From contig JAEZXR010000013.1 of assembly GCA_023419605.1 (NCBI GenBank), positions 66,524 through 130,523 of the forward strand: 64,000 bases of DNA, in the 5' to 3' direction. The notes under the pieces are model-generated. The model saw only the letters and a program-made list of their open reading frames with translations. It ran no database searches and was not told the origin of the DNA. The first letter of the stretch is position 1. Each line of letters begins with the position of its first letter. The stretch comes from Bacillota bacterium. Lineage in GTDB: Bacteria > Bacillota > Clostridia > Acetivibrionales > JAEZXR01. The position numbers and the translations under genes are program-made. This document shows, in pieces, positions 50,705-59,729 of the stretch.

Positions 50705-51856
50705 ATGCAGAAGATACAATTGATTGCTACTGCGGCTTTTGGAATCGAATCCGTAGTCGGCAGAGAACTGAAATGGCTGGGGTATGAAGACCAATTTATT
50801 GAAAATGGCAGGGTCATTTTCTCCGGAGATGAAAGCGCCATATGCAGGACGAATTTATGGCTTCGGACTGCGGATAGGATTCTTGTAAAATTAGGGGAGT
50901 TTGAAGCCCTTACTTTTGATTCTCTTTTTGAAAAAACAAAAGCCCTTCCCTGGGATGAGTGGATTCCGGAAGATGCGGAATTTCCTGTAGAAGGTAAATC
51001 CATCGATTCGAAGCTGGCCAGTGTGCCGGACTGTCAGGCCATTGTAAAAAAGGCTGTTGTTGAGAAATTAAAGCAAAAGTACAAAAAGGCCTGGTTTGAA
51101 GAAACAGGACCCCGGTACCGGATTGAAGTTGCCCTGCTTAAGGATATGGCTACATTGACTATTGATACCAGTGGTGCCGGCTTACATAAGAGGGGATATC
51201 GGAAGCTGGTTAGCGGGGCGCCTTTGAAGGAAACCCTGGCCAGCGCCATGCTGCTCATCAGTCGTTGGAACCATGAACGGGTACTGGTAGATCCTTTTTG
51301 CGGATCAGGAACCATACCTATTGAGGCTGCATTGATCGCTCATAATATTGCACCGGGAATGAAAAGAGAATTCGCAGCAGAGCAGTGGGGGAGAATCCCC
51401 AAAAAACTGTGGGAGGATGCCCGGCAGGAAGCGTTAGATCTGACCAAATTCGACCGGGAGCTGCGAATCTCCGGCTCAGATATCAACGATGAAGTCATGA
51501 GCCTGGCCCGCTATCATGCGAAACAGGCGGGCGTGGAAAACAGCATTCATTTCCAGCGTATGGATATGGCAGAGCTGCGGTCCAGATACAAATACGGATT
51601 TATTATAACAAATCCACCCTATGGAGAGCGCCTGGGAGAACAAAAACAGGTGGAGAGGCTGTATCAGCAAATGGGAGGGGTTTTCGGAAAATTGGATACC
51701 TGGTCTTATTATGTGATCACTTCGCATCCGCAATTTGAAAAGTTCTTTGGCAGAAGGGCCGATAAGAAGAGAAAGTTGTACAACGGCAGGCTGTTGTGCA
51801 ATTACTACCAATTCTTTGGGCCTCAGCCACCGAAAATAAGAGAGGAACAAGTCTGA
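50705..51856 (+). CDS. rlmL: THUMP-domain 23S rRNA methyltransferase (RlmL/YpsC-like)
   Basis: This 383-residue RNA methyltransferase has a THUMP RNA-binding domain (about 45-160) and a Rossmann domain (160-383) with VDPFCGSGTIPIEAALIAHN (motif I, contains GSGT) and IITNPPYGERLG (NPPY for N2-guanine methylation). Relatives make m2G in 23S rRNA. It stands alone, ending at a perfect terminator. Start ATG with a moderate AGGATG-type site. Confidence 0.9.
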   Translation: MQKIQLIATAAFGIESVVGRELKWLGYEDQFIENGRVIFSGDESAICRTNLWLRTADRILVKLGEFEALTFDSLFEKTKALPWDEWIPEDAEFPVEGKSIDSKLASVPDCQAIVKKAVVEKLKQKYKKAWFEETGPRYRIEVALLKDMATLTIDTSGAGLHKRGYRKLVSGAPLKETLASAMLLISRWNHERVLVDPFCGSGTIPIEAALIAHNIAPGMKREFAAEQWGRIPKKLWEDARQEALDLTKFDRELRISGSDINDEVMSLARYHAKQAGVENSIHFQRMDMAELRSRYKYGFIITNPPYGERLGEQKQVERLYQQMGGVFGKLDTWSYYVITSHPQFEKFFGRRADKKRKLYNGRLLCNYYQFFGPQPPKIREEQV

Positions 51857-51882
51857 TTCTGTCAGACTTGTTCCTCTCTTTG
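51837..51882. terminator. Terminator between rlmL and the ICMT-like gene
   Basis: AAGAGAGGAACAAGTCTGA pairs with its exact complement around TTCTG, with T tracts on both sides. Confidence 0.85.
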
Positions 51883-51892
51883 TTAAGTACCT

Positions 51893-52504
51893 TTATAAAA
51901 ATAAGACATATCTCGGTGTTTTCTTGGAATATTGCATGTATTCATCACCAAACATAGACATTAAGTGCTTTTCCTCCTGCAATATCAAAAGATGGATTGA
52001 AAGAAGGTTAAGGATCAAAATAACAAGCGTCAATAGAGAAGGATAAGTAGCAAACAGGCCTAGGAACATGAAATCAAATCCTACAAATGCAGGGTTTCTA
52101 CTGTATTGATATATACCGTAAGTTACAAGTTTTGTTTTCGTCGATGGATCAATGCCGACTCTCCATGAGGTCCTCATTGAAACCATTGCCAGAATAAATA
52201 TGAATAACCCAGTAATGGTAAGCATAATGCCGATAGTGCTGACCCATGGACTATCCAGCAGTCTGCCCGTGAAAGGGGTGATAAAGGTTTCGGCTATCGA
52301 TAGCGCTAACCATGCAGCCCCCCACAGGAAAGTAGTCAACTTGACAAAAATCTCTATATATTTGACATATGATACTTTTTTCCCTTTGGCAAGTACATTT
52401 GCCTTAATCTTATCTTTTCTATATAGAATAACTAGTTTTGAAAGATAAGATAGTATAAAAATACAGAAAAAAACTAGTGAAGCGATATTTTTACCGGTAT
52501 TCAT
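51893..52504 (-). CDS. Isoprenylcysteine/phospholipid-type methyltransferase-like membrane protein
   Basis: This 203-residue protein has about four to five membrane helices. It carries YGIYQYSRNPAFVGFDFMFL (the RxP and NPxF motif region near the SAM site of ICMT/PEMT enzymes) and HLLILQEEKHLMSMFGDEYM. The substrate may be a prenyl lipid, fatty acid or phospholipid; not decidable. GGAGGAG precedes the ATG at 52504. Confidence 0.85.
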   Translation of the reverse strand: MNTGKNIASLVFFCIFILSYLSKLVILYRKDKIKANVLAKGKKVSYVKYIEIFVKLTTFLWGAAWLALSIAETFITPFTGRLLDSPWVSTIGIMLTITGLFIFILAMVSMRTSWRVGIDPSTKTKLVTYGIYQYSRNPAFVGFDFMFLGLFATYPSLLTLVILILNLLSIHLLILQEEKHLMSMFGDEYMQYSKKTPRYVLFL

Positions 52505-52656
52505 TTTGACTCCTCCTTTAACTATATATGAATGTCTAATCATATATTCATATATAGTTTATTATTTCATAGTAAACATGTCAATAGTTTTATCAAATAA
52601 TAGAAAATAGGTAGAAGGAAGGTCTGAAAGTCAATCGTTTTTGAAGGACAGCCAAC

Positions 52657-52698
52657 AAAAAAGAGGAAGCCTGAAACAATTCGGACTTCCTCTTTTTT
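52657..52698 (-). terminator. Terminator after cyclophilin-like gene
   Basis: AAAAAAGAGGAAG pairs with CTTCCTCTTTTTT around about 16 bases; reading on minus strand gives a U-tract. Confidence 0.85.
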
Positions 52699-52699
52699 G

Positions 52700-53245
52700 C
52701 TACTTTTTGCTCAATATCTTTATCTCTTTAACTTTATCATTTTTGGTGATTTTATCCACCACTTCCTGTCCCTTGATGACATTGCCGAAAATTGCATACT
52801 TTCCATCTAGAGAAGAGGTATCCTTTCTAAGGATGTAGAATTGGGAAGAAGCTGAATTGGGATCGGTTAATCTGGCCATACCTACAGCGTACTTCACATT
52901 TTTCAATTCTGCATGGGTTTCCAGCTTAATGGTTTTGTCAGAGCCTCCCGACCCGGTGGCTGTGGGGTCCCCAGTCTGAATAACCCAGTCTTCCACTCGA
53001 TGGAATACAAGTCCATCATAGAATTTCTTCTCCACCAGTCCTACGAAGTTTTCCACTGTCACAGGCATTAGGTCCGGCCGCAGTAACAGAACGATTTCTC
53101 CTTTATCTGTAGTCATGGAGACCTGAATTTCCTTCAAGTCTTTAGTAGAAGATTTCTTATTGCCGCATCCAGTGAAGGAGAAAGTAAAAAATGTAGTAAG
53201 CAGCAGCAATATGGCCAGTGTACAGGCTGTTTTTCTTTTGAACAT
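52700..53245 (-). CDS. Cyclophilin-type peptidyl-prolyl isomerase lipoprotein
   Basis: This 181-residue secreted lipoprotein has a signal peptide and FTGC lipobox (Cys at about residue 27). A cyclophilin barrel (about 45-181) follows with YDGLVFHRVEDWVIQTGDPT (F-H-R of the active site), MARLTDPNSASSQFYI (Q and S segment) and GKYAIFGNVIKGQEVVDKI. Anchored outside the membrane, it probably folds exported proteins. Lone gene. Confidence 0.92.
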   Translation of the reverse strand: MFKRKTACTLAILLLLTTFFTFSFTGCGNKKSSTKDLKEIQVSMTTDKGEIVLLLRPDLMPVTVENFVGLVEKKFYDGLVFHRVEDWVIQTGDPTATGSGGSDKTIKLETHAELKNVKYAVGMARLTDPNSASSQFYILRKDTSSLDGKYAIFGNVIKGQEVVDKITKNDKVKEIKILSKK

Positions 53246-53562
53246 GGTATCTACCTCTTTCGTACATGTGTTTTTCCTTTTTGATTATATCAGAAGTAGG
53301 ACCATAAAGTCATCCTCTATCATCAATTTTAGTTCGTAATTGAGGGTACAGGATGGTGGTACAAATTACGAATCGTAGTTCACTGATAAATTAGTAGACG
53401 CTCTCAGGAAAAATATGCTACCATTAGTATGGAATCCGATGAAGTAATGTAGGTTTGAGGAAATTTGAATAGTTGATCATAAAGTAGTTAAGGAGCCGCA
53501 GAGGTTACGGCTGGACAAGAGATCGGAATTTCTATTCATAGATAAAAGGAAAGGTAAAGAAT
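53246..53562. other. 317-base intergenic region with a TTCGTAATT hairpin
   Basis: TTCGTAATT (53333-53341) pairs with AATTACGAA (53364-53372) around 22 bases. The divergent promoters of the cyclophilin gene and aroK should lie here, but none is firm. No protein or RNA gene is seen. Confidence 0.5.
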
Positions 53563-54060
53563 ATGAGAAAAACAAATATTGTGCTGATCGGGATGCCCAG
53601 TACCGGAAAAACGACGGTAGGAAGGCCCCTGGCAGAAGCGCTGCATATGGAATTTATCGATACGGACCAAGTGATAAAGGAAAAGGCCGGAAAGGCCTTG
53701 CGGGATATCGTCAATGAAGAGGGGCGAGAGTATTTTCTGCGGCTTCAGGAGAAGACACTCCTAAGCCTTGAGGTGGAGAATCACGTAATTTCCACCGGAG
53801 GTAGTGTGATTTATAATTCCGAAGCGATGAAACAGATGGGGGAAAAAGGGCTGATTGTATATCTTAAAACCAGTCTGGAGGAATTGGAGAGCAGGATTAC
53901 ACCCGAAAGAAGGCTGGCGAGGAATAATGGACAGACCTTTGCGGAGCTTTATGCAGAAAGGGCTCCTTTATATGAGCGATATGCACAGATGGTGATTGTC
54001 TGTGACGGTAAAACGGCAGAGCAAATTGCCGAAGAGATAAAAGGAAAGTGGAATGTATAG
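53563..54060 (+). CDS. aroK: Shikimate kinase
   Basis: This 165-residue kinase phosphorylates shikimate. Walker A GMPSTGKTTVGRPLA, substrate-binding IDTDQVI (D34) and INEEGREYFRxxE-type NEEGREYFLRLQE, GGSVIYN (GGG region) and ARNNGQTFAELYAERAPLYE (RPLL lid). Followed 9 bases on by a nitroreductase. The AroA gene is at 56749 on the opposite strand. Confidence 0.92.
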   Translation: MRKTNIVLIGMPSTGKTTVGRPLAEALHMEFIDTDQVIKEKAGKALRDIVNEEGREYFLRLQEKTLLSLEVENHVISTGGSVIYNSEAMKQMGEKGLIVYLKTSLEELESRITPERRLARNNGQTFAELYAERAPLYERYAQMVIVCDGKTAEQIAEEIKGKWNV

Positions 54061-54069
54061 GAGGTCGAC

Positions 54070-54711
54070 ATGGAAAACAGTTTTTTGGATTTAGCTTCCA
54101 CCAGAAGGAGTATTAGAAAATATGAGGAGAGCGATGTTCCTCTCGAAGATATCGAATATTTTATCCGGGCGGCTGTACAGGCCCCTAGCGGGTGCAACAG
54201 CCAATGCTGGAAGTTTATTGCGATCAAGGATAGAGAAATTATAAACCGGATTTCCGAAAGTGTGATCCGAAAGGTGGAAAGTATTTTGGAAATTAAAGGA
54301 GATGAATTATCGCAGGAGTACTTATCTTCAAAAAGAAAAGCCGTCAGCTTTTTTTCAAAAGCGCCTGTAATTATTGCTGCCTTTATGACAGGAGTTCAAC
54401 ACTATGATCCGACCTTTATGTCTGCTTTACGAGATCGCGGTTATACCGAGGATGACATTATGAAGCTTTATGGTCATTATGATGTACTCTCCATGGGAGC
54501 TGCCATTCAAAACATGCTGCTGGCTGTCCATGAAAAGGGATATGGAGCCTGCTGGATGAATGATCCTACTCTTGCAGGAGAAGAGCTGAATGAGATTTTG
54601 AAGGTCCCATCCGACCATAAATTTATCAGCCTTATTCCCATCGGTTTTCCTGCCTATGTTCCGAGAAATAAAAAAATGAAAGAGTTTAGCGAAGTGTTTT
54701 CCATTCTTTAA
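54070..54711 (+). CDS. Nitroreductase-family FMN oxidoreductase
   Basis: This 213-residue nitroreductase-fold protein has RRSIRKYEESDVP and AAVQAPSGCNSQCWKFIAI (FMN-binding near RxxRxY) and later GYGACWMNDPTLAGEEL, IPIGFPA. It probably uses NAD(P)H to reduce quinones or nitro compounds. AGGAGG precedes the ATG. Translationally linked to aroK but with no metabolic link I can see. Confidence 0.9.
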   Translation: MENSFLDLASTRRSIRKYEESDVPLEDIEYFIRAAVQAPSGCNSQCWKFIAIKDREIINRISESVIRKVESILEIKGDELSQEYLSSKRKAVSFFSKAPVIIAAFMTGVQHYDPTFMSALRDRGYTEDDIMKLYGHYDVLSMGAAIQNMLLAVHEKGYGACWMNDPTLAGEELNEILKVPSDHKFISLIPIGFPAYVPRNKKMKEFSEVFSIL

Positions 54712-54843
54712 CTTGCTTTATAAAGAAATCTTGGAAGCAAGGATGCGTGCCGGGGAGGGGGCTGCGGCGAGGTTCCCTCTCTTTAGGTACAGTAGTTCCC
54801 CGTGCCGAATTTCTAAGTATACAAAAATGCGGTAAAATAAGCC

Positions 54844-54890
54844 TTTACAGAGCAAGATGAATATGCTATTATAAAACTGAACATTCGGTA
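54844..54890 (+). promoter_or_regulatory. tetR promoter with operator
   Basis: TTTACA (54844-54849), 17 bases, TATTAT (54867-54872), then ACTGAACATTCGGT (54876-54889), a near-palindrome matching the one before the hydrolase gene. It implies autoregulation. Confidence 0.7.
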
Positions 54891-54911
54891 CTAAATAAAG
54901 GGGGTGAAAAG

Positions 54912-55523
54912 TTGCCACGAAAGAATACTCCGGATGCACGAAATAGGATTCTTCAAACGGCCGTAAAAATCTTTGCTGAAAAGAGCTTCGAAGGCTCGCG
55001 GATTGATGAAATTGCCAGGGAAGCGGGTGTACCTAAATCCCTCATTTACTATCATTTTAAAAGCAAGGATGATATTCTTGAAGTCCTTACGCAGAATTTT
55101 ATTGATGAATACATGAGTCTGATTCGAGCAGCAGAACAGGATACACACGAAAAAAAAGCTCAGGAATTGTCTCAGCGCATTCAGAATCAATATGCTGCAT
55201 TCGGTCAAAGGAATGCCGATTTGATAAGGGTCATGTTTATCGATTCCTTAAAGAAGTCAAAAGAAGAGCCTATACTTTTCAAGGTAGTTGAGGAAATGGT
55301 GGCCGCAGAAAGTAAATTTCCACATTTCCAGGCATCAGCAAAGTATAATGTACAGGAACGGCGGGTGGCGGAGTTTTTTACAAGCATGATACCGTTATAT
55401 TCCTATATTTGTTTTGCGGAATCATGGACAAAGTATTTCGGTATAGAAAAAGAAGTTTTCGGAAAATTGTTTATGGATATTGTGATTAAAGCTCATGCAG
55501 ATTATCATAAAACCCATGATTAA
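54912..55523 (+). CDS. TetR-family regulator
   Basis: This 203-residue repressor has an N-terminal HTH (about 8-55: NRILQTAVKIFAEKSFEGSR and AGVPKSLIYYHFKSKDDIL) and an all-helical ligand domain. Translation starts at TTG with AAAGGGGGTG upstream. It probably controls itself and the alpha/beta hydrolase 73 bases downstream through ACTGAAnATTCnGT sites before both genes. The inducer is unknown. Confidence 0.92.
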   Translation: MPRKNTPDARNRILQTAVKIFAEKSFEGSRIDEIAREAGVPKSLIYYHFKSKDDILEVLTQNFIDEYMSLIRAAEQDTHEKKAQELSQRIQNQYAAFGQRNADLIRVMFIDSLKKSKEEPILFKVVEEMVAAESKFPHFQASAKYNVQERRVAEFFTSMIPLYSYICFAESWTKYFGIEKEVFGKLFMDIVIKAHADYHKTHD

Positions 55524-55540
55524 TTTTTTTATAATTTTAG

Positions 55541-55556
55541 TACTGAAAATTCAGTA
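55541..55556 (+). promoter_or_regulatory. Operator before the hydrolase gene
   Basis: TACTGAAAATTCAGTA is a perfect 16-base palindrome, next to a TATTAT box (55555), between tetR and the hydrolase gene. The half sites equal those before tetR. Confidence 0.75.
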
Positions 55557-55595
55557 TTATATTTATAGGTATAAAGTGTAAAGGAAGGTGTCATT

Positions 55596-56528
55596 ATGTC
55601 ATCCAAGGAATCAGGTATGATAAGAGAGTATCTCTGGTCCATGAGAGGAACCCACGGTTTTGAGAAAAAAACGCTTGAACAGAAGCGTCAGGAATATGCC
55701 GCGGGAATGATGAAAACAGTAAAGCTTCCGGAAGGAACGAGCGTTAAAAAAACAAAGGTGGCGAATCTTCCGGCAGAGTGGGTGAGGGCCGCGAATGTTC
55801 CCGAAGATAGTGGGCAGGTAATCCTCTATTTTCATGGAGGCAGCTTTTTTGCCGGGTCCTGTGATACGCACCGTGGTTTGGCTGCCGGTATTTCCGAAGC
55901 TGGCGGAGCCCGCGTGCTTGTGGTAGAATACAGGCTGGCACCGGAACATAAATATCCTGCTGCCAACGAGGATTGCCTTGCGGCATACCGTTGGCTTATT
56001 GAAAACGGTATCTGTTCCAAGGATATTGTAATTGGCGGCGAATCGGTGGGTGCCACCCTTACCCTTATGACATTGCTTTCACTGCGCGAGGCAGGTGACC
56101 CACTGCCGGCAGCAGCGTTTATGCTATCCCTCTTTGGAGATATACTGAACTTTGATGGTGAATCTTATACTACCCGGGCGGAGCTGGACCCGGTCAGCAG
56201 TATTGAAGCAAGCGAAGCGGATCGGGGTTATTACATTGATTCCGCAACAATGGCCGTAAAGCCTCTGGTTTTATCGCCGATACGCCAAAACCTTACCGGG
56301 TTACCCAGCCTGTTTATTCAAGCCGCCGACCATGAAATCGTGTTGAGTGACTCCCTTCGACTGGCAGAGCGGGCAAGGGAAGCGGGGGTGGATGTTACCC
56401 TGGAAGTATGGGATGAGATGTGGCATTGCTTTCAGGCCTTTTCAGCAATTGTACCGGAGGCAAAACAAGCGGTCGATCATATTGGACAATTTGTGAAGAA
56501 GCATATAGGATCTGCCTCCGTTGTTTAA
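55596..56528 (+). CDS. Alpha/beta hydrolase (HSL-type esterase)
   Basis: This 310-residue hydrolase has ILYFHGGSFFAGSCDTHRG (HGG oxyanion hole), IVIGGESVGATLTL (GxSxG nucleophile Ser), FIQAADHEIVLSDS (Asp) and MWHCFQAF (catalytic His). The family hydrolyses short carboxylic esters, and relatives of resistance esterases exist. Under the tetR gene at 54912. A GGAAGG site precedes the ATG. Confidence 0.9.
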   Translation: MSSKESGMIREYLWSMRGTHGFEKKTLEQKRQEYAAGMMKTVKLPEGTSVKKTKVANLPAEWVRAANVPEDSGQVILYFHGGSFFAGSCDTHRGLAAGISEAGGARVLVVEYRLAPEHKYPAANEDCLAAYRWLIENGICSKDIVIGGESVGATLTLMTLLSLREAGDPLPAAAFMLSLFGDILNFDGESYTTRAELDPVSSIEASEADRGYYIDSATMAVKPLVLSPIRQNLTGLPSLFIQAADHEIVLSDSLRLAERAREAGVDVTLEVWDEMWHCFQAFSAIVPEAKQAVDHIGQFVKKHIGSASVV

Positions 56529-56611
56529 TGAAATGTCTCGTCCGTATGTTCTTGTGATAGGGTCGTTATAAGATAGGCTAATTCGGTAAAATATGAAGAA
56601 TACGTAAGGTG

Positions 56612-56710
56612 CTTAACTTATCCCCTAACCCCTTCTCTTTCAAAAAAGAAGGGGAGCAGTGGTATTTCTCCCCTCTCTTTTGCAAAAGAGAGGGGCCGGG
56701 GGTGAGTTAG
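56612..56710. repeat. Family C-like two-hairpin inverted repeat
   Basis: Outer CTTAAC-like bases and GAGTTAG enclose CCCCTTCTCTTTC-AAAAA-GAAGGGG and CCCCTCTCTTTTGCAAAAGAGA/GGGG. The second hairpin's CCCCTCTC/GAGAGGGG is shared with the element at 25937. It may be a non-autonomous mobile element. Confidence 0.6.
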
Positions 56711-56728
56711 AAATCTTCAGCAAATAAA

Positions 56729-56750
56729 AAGGGTGGCAATCGCCACCCTT
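56729..56750 (-). terminator. Terminator after aroA
   Basis: AAGGGTGGC pairs with GCCACCCTT around AATC-type bases; T run on the minus strand. Confidence 0.8.
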
Positions 56751-58020
56751 ACTCAACCACTTCAACATCTCCGCCGCAAGCTTTCACATAATCCGCAAAC
56801 TCAGGGAATGTAACTCCCATAGCCTCAGCGGTGTCAATAACCGTCTCACCTTCAATACAAAGTCCGGCCACAGCCAGCGACATTACAATCCGGTGGTCGT
56901 GGTGCCCTTTAACGGCACAGCCCTTGAGCTTGCTTTGCCGGATGATCAATCCGTCGGGAAGCTCGGTGATTTCCGCTCCCATCTTTGTAAGTTCTTCATA
57001 CATCACCCGGATTCTGTCGGTTTCCTTCATCCTGGCCTGAGGTACATTTACCAGCCGGGTTTCTCCTTCTGCAAAGCAGCCTGCAACGGCCATGGCAGGA
57101 AGCGCATCGGGAGTCGCGTTCATATCGATTTCACGACCGACCAGCTTTCCGCCCTTGATGCGGATTTGATTTCCTTCTATATGAACTTCCGCTCCCATGC
57201 TTTCCAGGAAGGAAACTACAGCTTTATCTCCCTGGGGATCTGTCATGTCCATGTTTTCCAGTACAAACTCATTGCCTGAAATGGCGGCCAGTACCATAAA
57301 GAAGGTAGCAGAAGAGAAATCACCGGGGATAGCCATTTCAAAAGGTTTATATTTTTGTCTGCCTTGAATCTGAAAGGAGGCAAAGTTATTGTTTTTATAT
57401 TGGATACCGAACCGGTCCAACCACCACAGGGTCATTTCCACATAGGGAACTTCGTTGAGCCGGGTCAGCACAACTTCCGTATCTTCTTCCAGCAGCGGCG
57501 CGTTAATGAGGATGGAGGAGAGATACTGGGACGTAACTGCATCCAGTTCCGTTCTGCCTCCTTTTGCTTTCCCTTTGACGACTACCGGCGCACAGCCGTT
57601 ATCCCTGGTAGAATATACGGTGGCTCCGAGATTGTTTAAGGCACTGATCAGTGCTCCCAAAGGCCTCCTGCGAATTTGATGGTCACCGGTAAACACCGTT
57701 ACACCTTCCCCAAGGGCAGCTGCCATAGTTGCAAACCGGAGTGTGGTGCCGGAGTTCCCGACATCGATGATGTTGTCAGGAGTTTTGGGAGCCCCTCCGA
57801 ATCCCTTCACAGTAAAGCAATCACCCGTATTATCGATTTCAGCGCCTAAGGCTTTGCAGGTCTCCAATGCCGATAAGGCATCGTCTGAAATCAATGGACT
57901 ATGTATTTTCGATACGCCATCTGCCAGGCTGGCGAAAAATAAGGCTCGAATCGTATGGGATTTAGACCCCGGAATTCTGACTTTGCCAGCCACATTTGAT
58001 TTGTTCACTTTTAAAAGCAT
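56749..58020 (-). CDS. aroA: 5-enolpyruvylshikimate-3-phosphate synthase
   Basis: This 423-residue shikimate enzyme has IPGSKSHTIRALFFASLADG (SKS), VGNSGTTLRF (GNSGT), RxQIRRRPLGALI-like DHQIRRRPLG, TSQYLSSIL, VPQARMKETDRI (KETDR) and GHHDHRIVMSLAVAGL. All conserved catalytic residues look present. CCTCCT-type site reads AGGAGG before the ATG. Single gene; partner aroK lies convergently at 53563. Confidence 0.95.
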   Translation of the reverse strand: MLLKVNKSNVAGKVRIPGSKSHTIRALFFASLADGVSKIHSPLISDDALSALETCKALGAEIDNTGDCFTVKGFGGAPKTPDNIIDVGNSGTTLRFATMAAALGEGVTVFTGDHQIRRRPLGALISALNNLGATVYSTRDNGCAPVVVKGKAKGGRTELDAVTSQYLSSILINAPLLEEDTEVVLTRLNEVPYVEMTLWWLDRFGIQYKNNNFASFQIQGRQKYKPFEMAIPGDFSSATFFMVLAAISGNEFVLENMDMTDPQGDKAVVSFLESMGAEVHIEGNQIRIKGGKLVGREIDMNATPDALPAMAVAGCFAEGETRLVNVPQARMKETDRIRVMYEELTKMGAEITELPDGLIIRQSKLKGCAVKGHHDHRIVMSLAVAGLCIEGETVIDTAEAMGVTFPEFADYVKACGGDVEVVE

Positions 58021-58064
58021 AAAAACCTCCTACCGTACTGCGTTGTATGCGACTTGTGCGCACC

Positions 58065-58174
58065 TTATGGGAGGGTGTGAAAAACATGGGGGTTCTTTTA
58101 CGCGGGCTGCTGGTGGAACGCCATGTGCAGTGTAGCGCTAATGATAGAACCTCTTTTTTCACATCCGCCTATAA
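58065..58174 (+). repeat. Family A structured element, copy A3
   Basis: Closing GGGTGTGAAAAA/TTTTTTCACATCC, then GGTTCT/AGAACC, CGC/GCG, CTG/CAG and apical TGGTG-GAA-CGCCA, with GTGTAGC at 58130-58136. It differs from A2 and A4 in most stem bases but keeps pairing. Located between aroA (reverse) and the amidase gene. Confidence 0.75.
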
Positions 58175-58317
58175 AACATGTTAATACAATACCCTTTGGG
58201 AGTCAATCGCTAAATTGTTCAAGGTTGCTGAAAAAACTGCTGCAGTACACACATATATTACCCAATATCATACTATGAAGTAGAAGTCATTGCAATGAAA
58301 AAGGAAAGGTGAGCCCT

Positions 58318-58839
58318 ATGCCGTATGATCAGAAGAATATGCTCCAGGTATTCCCCTATGATCGGGAAAAAGCGGTCCAATATGCGCACCAATGGGCAAA
58401 AAGGCGTAACCCGGCCTATTTTGATTTCGAAAAGTATGGTGGAGATTGCACTAATTTTGCGTCACAGGTAATTTATGCAGGCTGTGGAGTTATGAATTAC
58501 ACTCCGACCTATGGCTGGTATTATTCGGATTCATACAATCGAACTGCGTCGTGGACAGGAGTGGACTACTTGCATAATTTTTTGGTAAGTAATCTATCGG
58601 TAGGGCCTTTTGCCGAGTTAGTCGACAGTAAAGACGTGCAGCCGGGAGATATCATTCAGTTGTCCTTCCAGCAGGGAACCCGCTATAACCATTCCCCTGT
58701 TGTTGTGCAGACCGGTTATCCCGGCGACTTGAATCAGATTCTTGTGGCGGCCCACAGCGATGATCAGGATTATTATCCGCTGACCCAGTATTCCTGGGTT
58801 AAGTTCAGGTGTATACATATAATAGGAATTCGAAGATAG
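58318..58839 (+). CDS. Amidase_6-type putative amidase
   Basis: This 173-residue protein resembles the putative amidase domain PF12671 found in bacterial cell-wall proteins: YDREKAVQYAHQWAKRRNPA, GGDCTNFASQVIYAGC (catalytic Cys), SWTGVDYLHNFL, GDIIQLSFQ, YNHSPVVVQTG (His) and IHIIGI. There is no signal peptide, so it may act in the mother cell or spore rather than outside. AAAGGTGAG fits the ATG at 58318. Confidence 0.85.
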   Translation: MPYDQKNMLQVFPYDREKAVQYAHQWAKRRNPAYFDFEKYGGDCTNFASQVIYAGCGVMNYTPTYGWYYSDSYNRTASWTGVDYLHNFLVSNLSVGPFAELVDSKDVQPGDIIQLSFQQGTRYNHSPVVVQTGYPGDLNQILVAAHSDDQDYYPLTQYSWVKFRCIHIIGIRR

Positions 58840-58848
58840 CCCATCCAT

Positions 58849-59074
58849 GAACAAAATGCTATCGCACCTTGTTCTTCGCGTATAAGGTTATGGGACACAC
58901 CTTTCTGAACAAGGGGTATTCCTTTTAGGACAAGGAATGTCCCAAACCCTATGGTTCCCTTCGACGGATCTACCGGTCCTGAGCGCCCTCCTTAAACCGA
59001 CAAAGGGGAATCCCTTTGTAAACCCCATGTCTAGGAAATTTTGTATATGTGAGAATAGCATAATTTCCTGGACA
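58849..59074 (-). repeat. Family B structured element, copy B2
   Basis: On the minus strand: TGTCCAGGAAATT/AATTTCCTAGACA, then ACAAAGGG/CCCTTTGT, GCTCAGGA, CCGTCGAAGGGAACC and the closing GAACAAGGTGC/GCATTTTGTTC, which pairs with G-U. An extra internal stem GGGACATTCC...GGAATA...TGTCCC is inserted compared with B1. G-U pairs form only in this orientation, so RNA is read on minus. Confidence 0.75.
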
Positions 59075-59079
59075 TTGAA

Positions 59080-59107
59080 AAAAGCGGTGCTGACCAGCAC
59101 CGCTTTA
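59080..59107 (-). terminator. Terminator after cheW
   Basis: AAAGCGGTGCTG pairs with CAGCACCGCTTT around ACC-type bases. Confidence 0.85.
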
Positions 59108-59135
59108 CTACTGCTATAGGTTGATGAAACTCTTA

Positions 59136-59597
59136 CTACATAACATTTTGAAGATTTTCCATCGCTTTTTTATCTTCGGAAGAAAGAATTTTGCTCAAAT
59201 CAAGAAGCAGAACGATTTTTTCTCCCACCTTGGCAACTCCCGTCAGGTATTCACGATTAATACCTGAAATGGATTTTGGTGTTTCTTCTATATCCGCATC
59301 TTCGATCTTTAGGATTTCCTTGACTTCATCCACAATAAAGCCTGCCATGGTAGAATTTACATTAACGATAACAATTTTCGTGTTTTCATCCATGCCGGTA
59401 AAAGGAAGATCAAATTTCTTTCTCAGGTTGAAAACCGTGTAGACCTTACCTCTCAAGTTGATCAATCCTTCAATGAAATGCGGAGTATTAGGCACTTTGA
59501 AGATCTCCAGGGGTTTCTCAATGGAGCTTACCTGACCGATTTCAATGCCGAAATCTTCATTATTCACATTAAATATAACAAATTGTTTACTTGCCAT
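59136..59597 (-). CDS. cheW: CheW chemotaxis coupling protein
   Basis: This 153-residue CheW links chemoreceptors to CheA. The pattern FVIFNVNNEDFGIEIGQVSS, PHFIEGLINLRGKVYTVFNL (NxRG), IVIVNVNSTMAGFIVDEVKE and LLLDLSKIL are typical. No receptor or CheA gene is in view. GGAGGGCAAATAA-type site before ATG. Confidence 0.93.
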   Translation of the reverse strand: MASKQFVIFNVNNEDFGIEIGQVSSIEKPLEIFKVPNTPHFIEGLINLRGKVYTVFNLRKKFDLPFTGMDENTKIVIVNVNSTMAGFIVDEVKEILKIEDADIEETPKSISGINREYLTGVAKVGEKIVLLLDLSKILSSEDKKAMENLQNVM

Positions 59598-59729
59598 TTA
59601 TTTGCCCTCCTCGAATCAAAAAATGTCAAATAGAGTAGAGAAATATCATTTTAACTAAATTATAGCAATAATAGAATAGGACAGCAATATAAATTTGGCA
59701 ATACATAAAAAATTGTTTGACTTTTGCTG

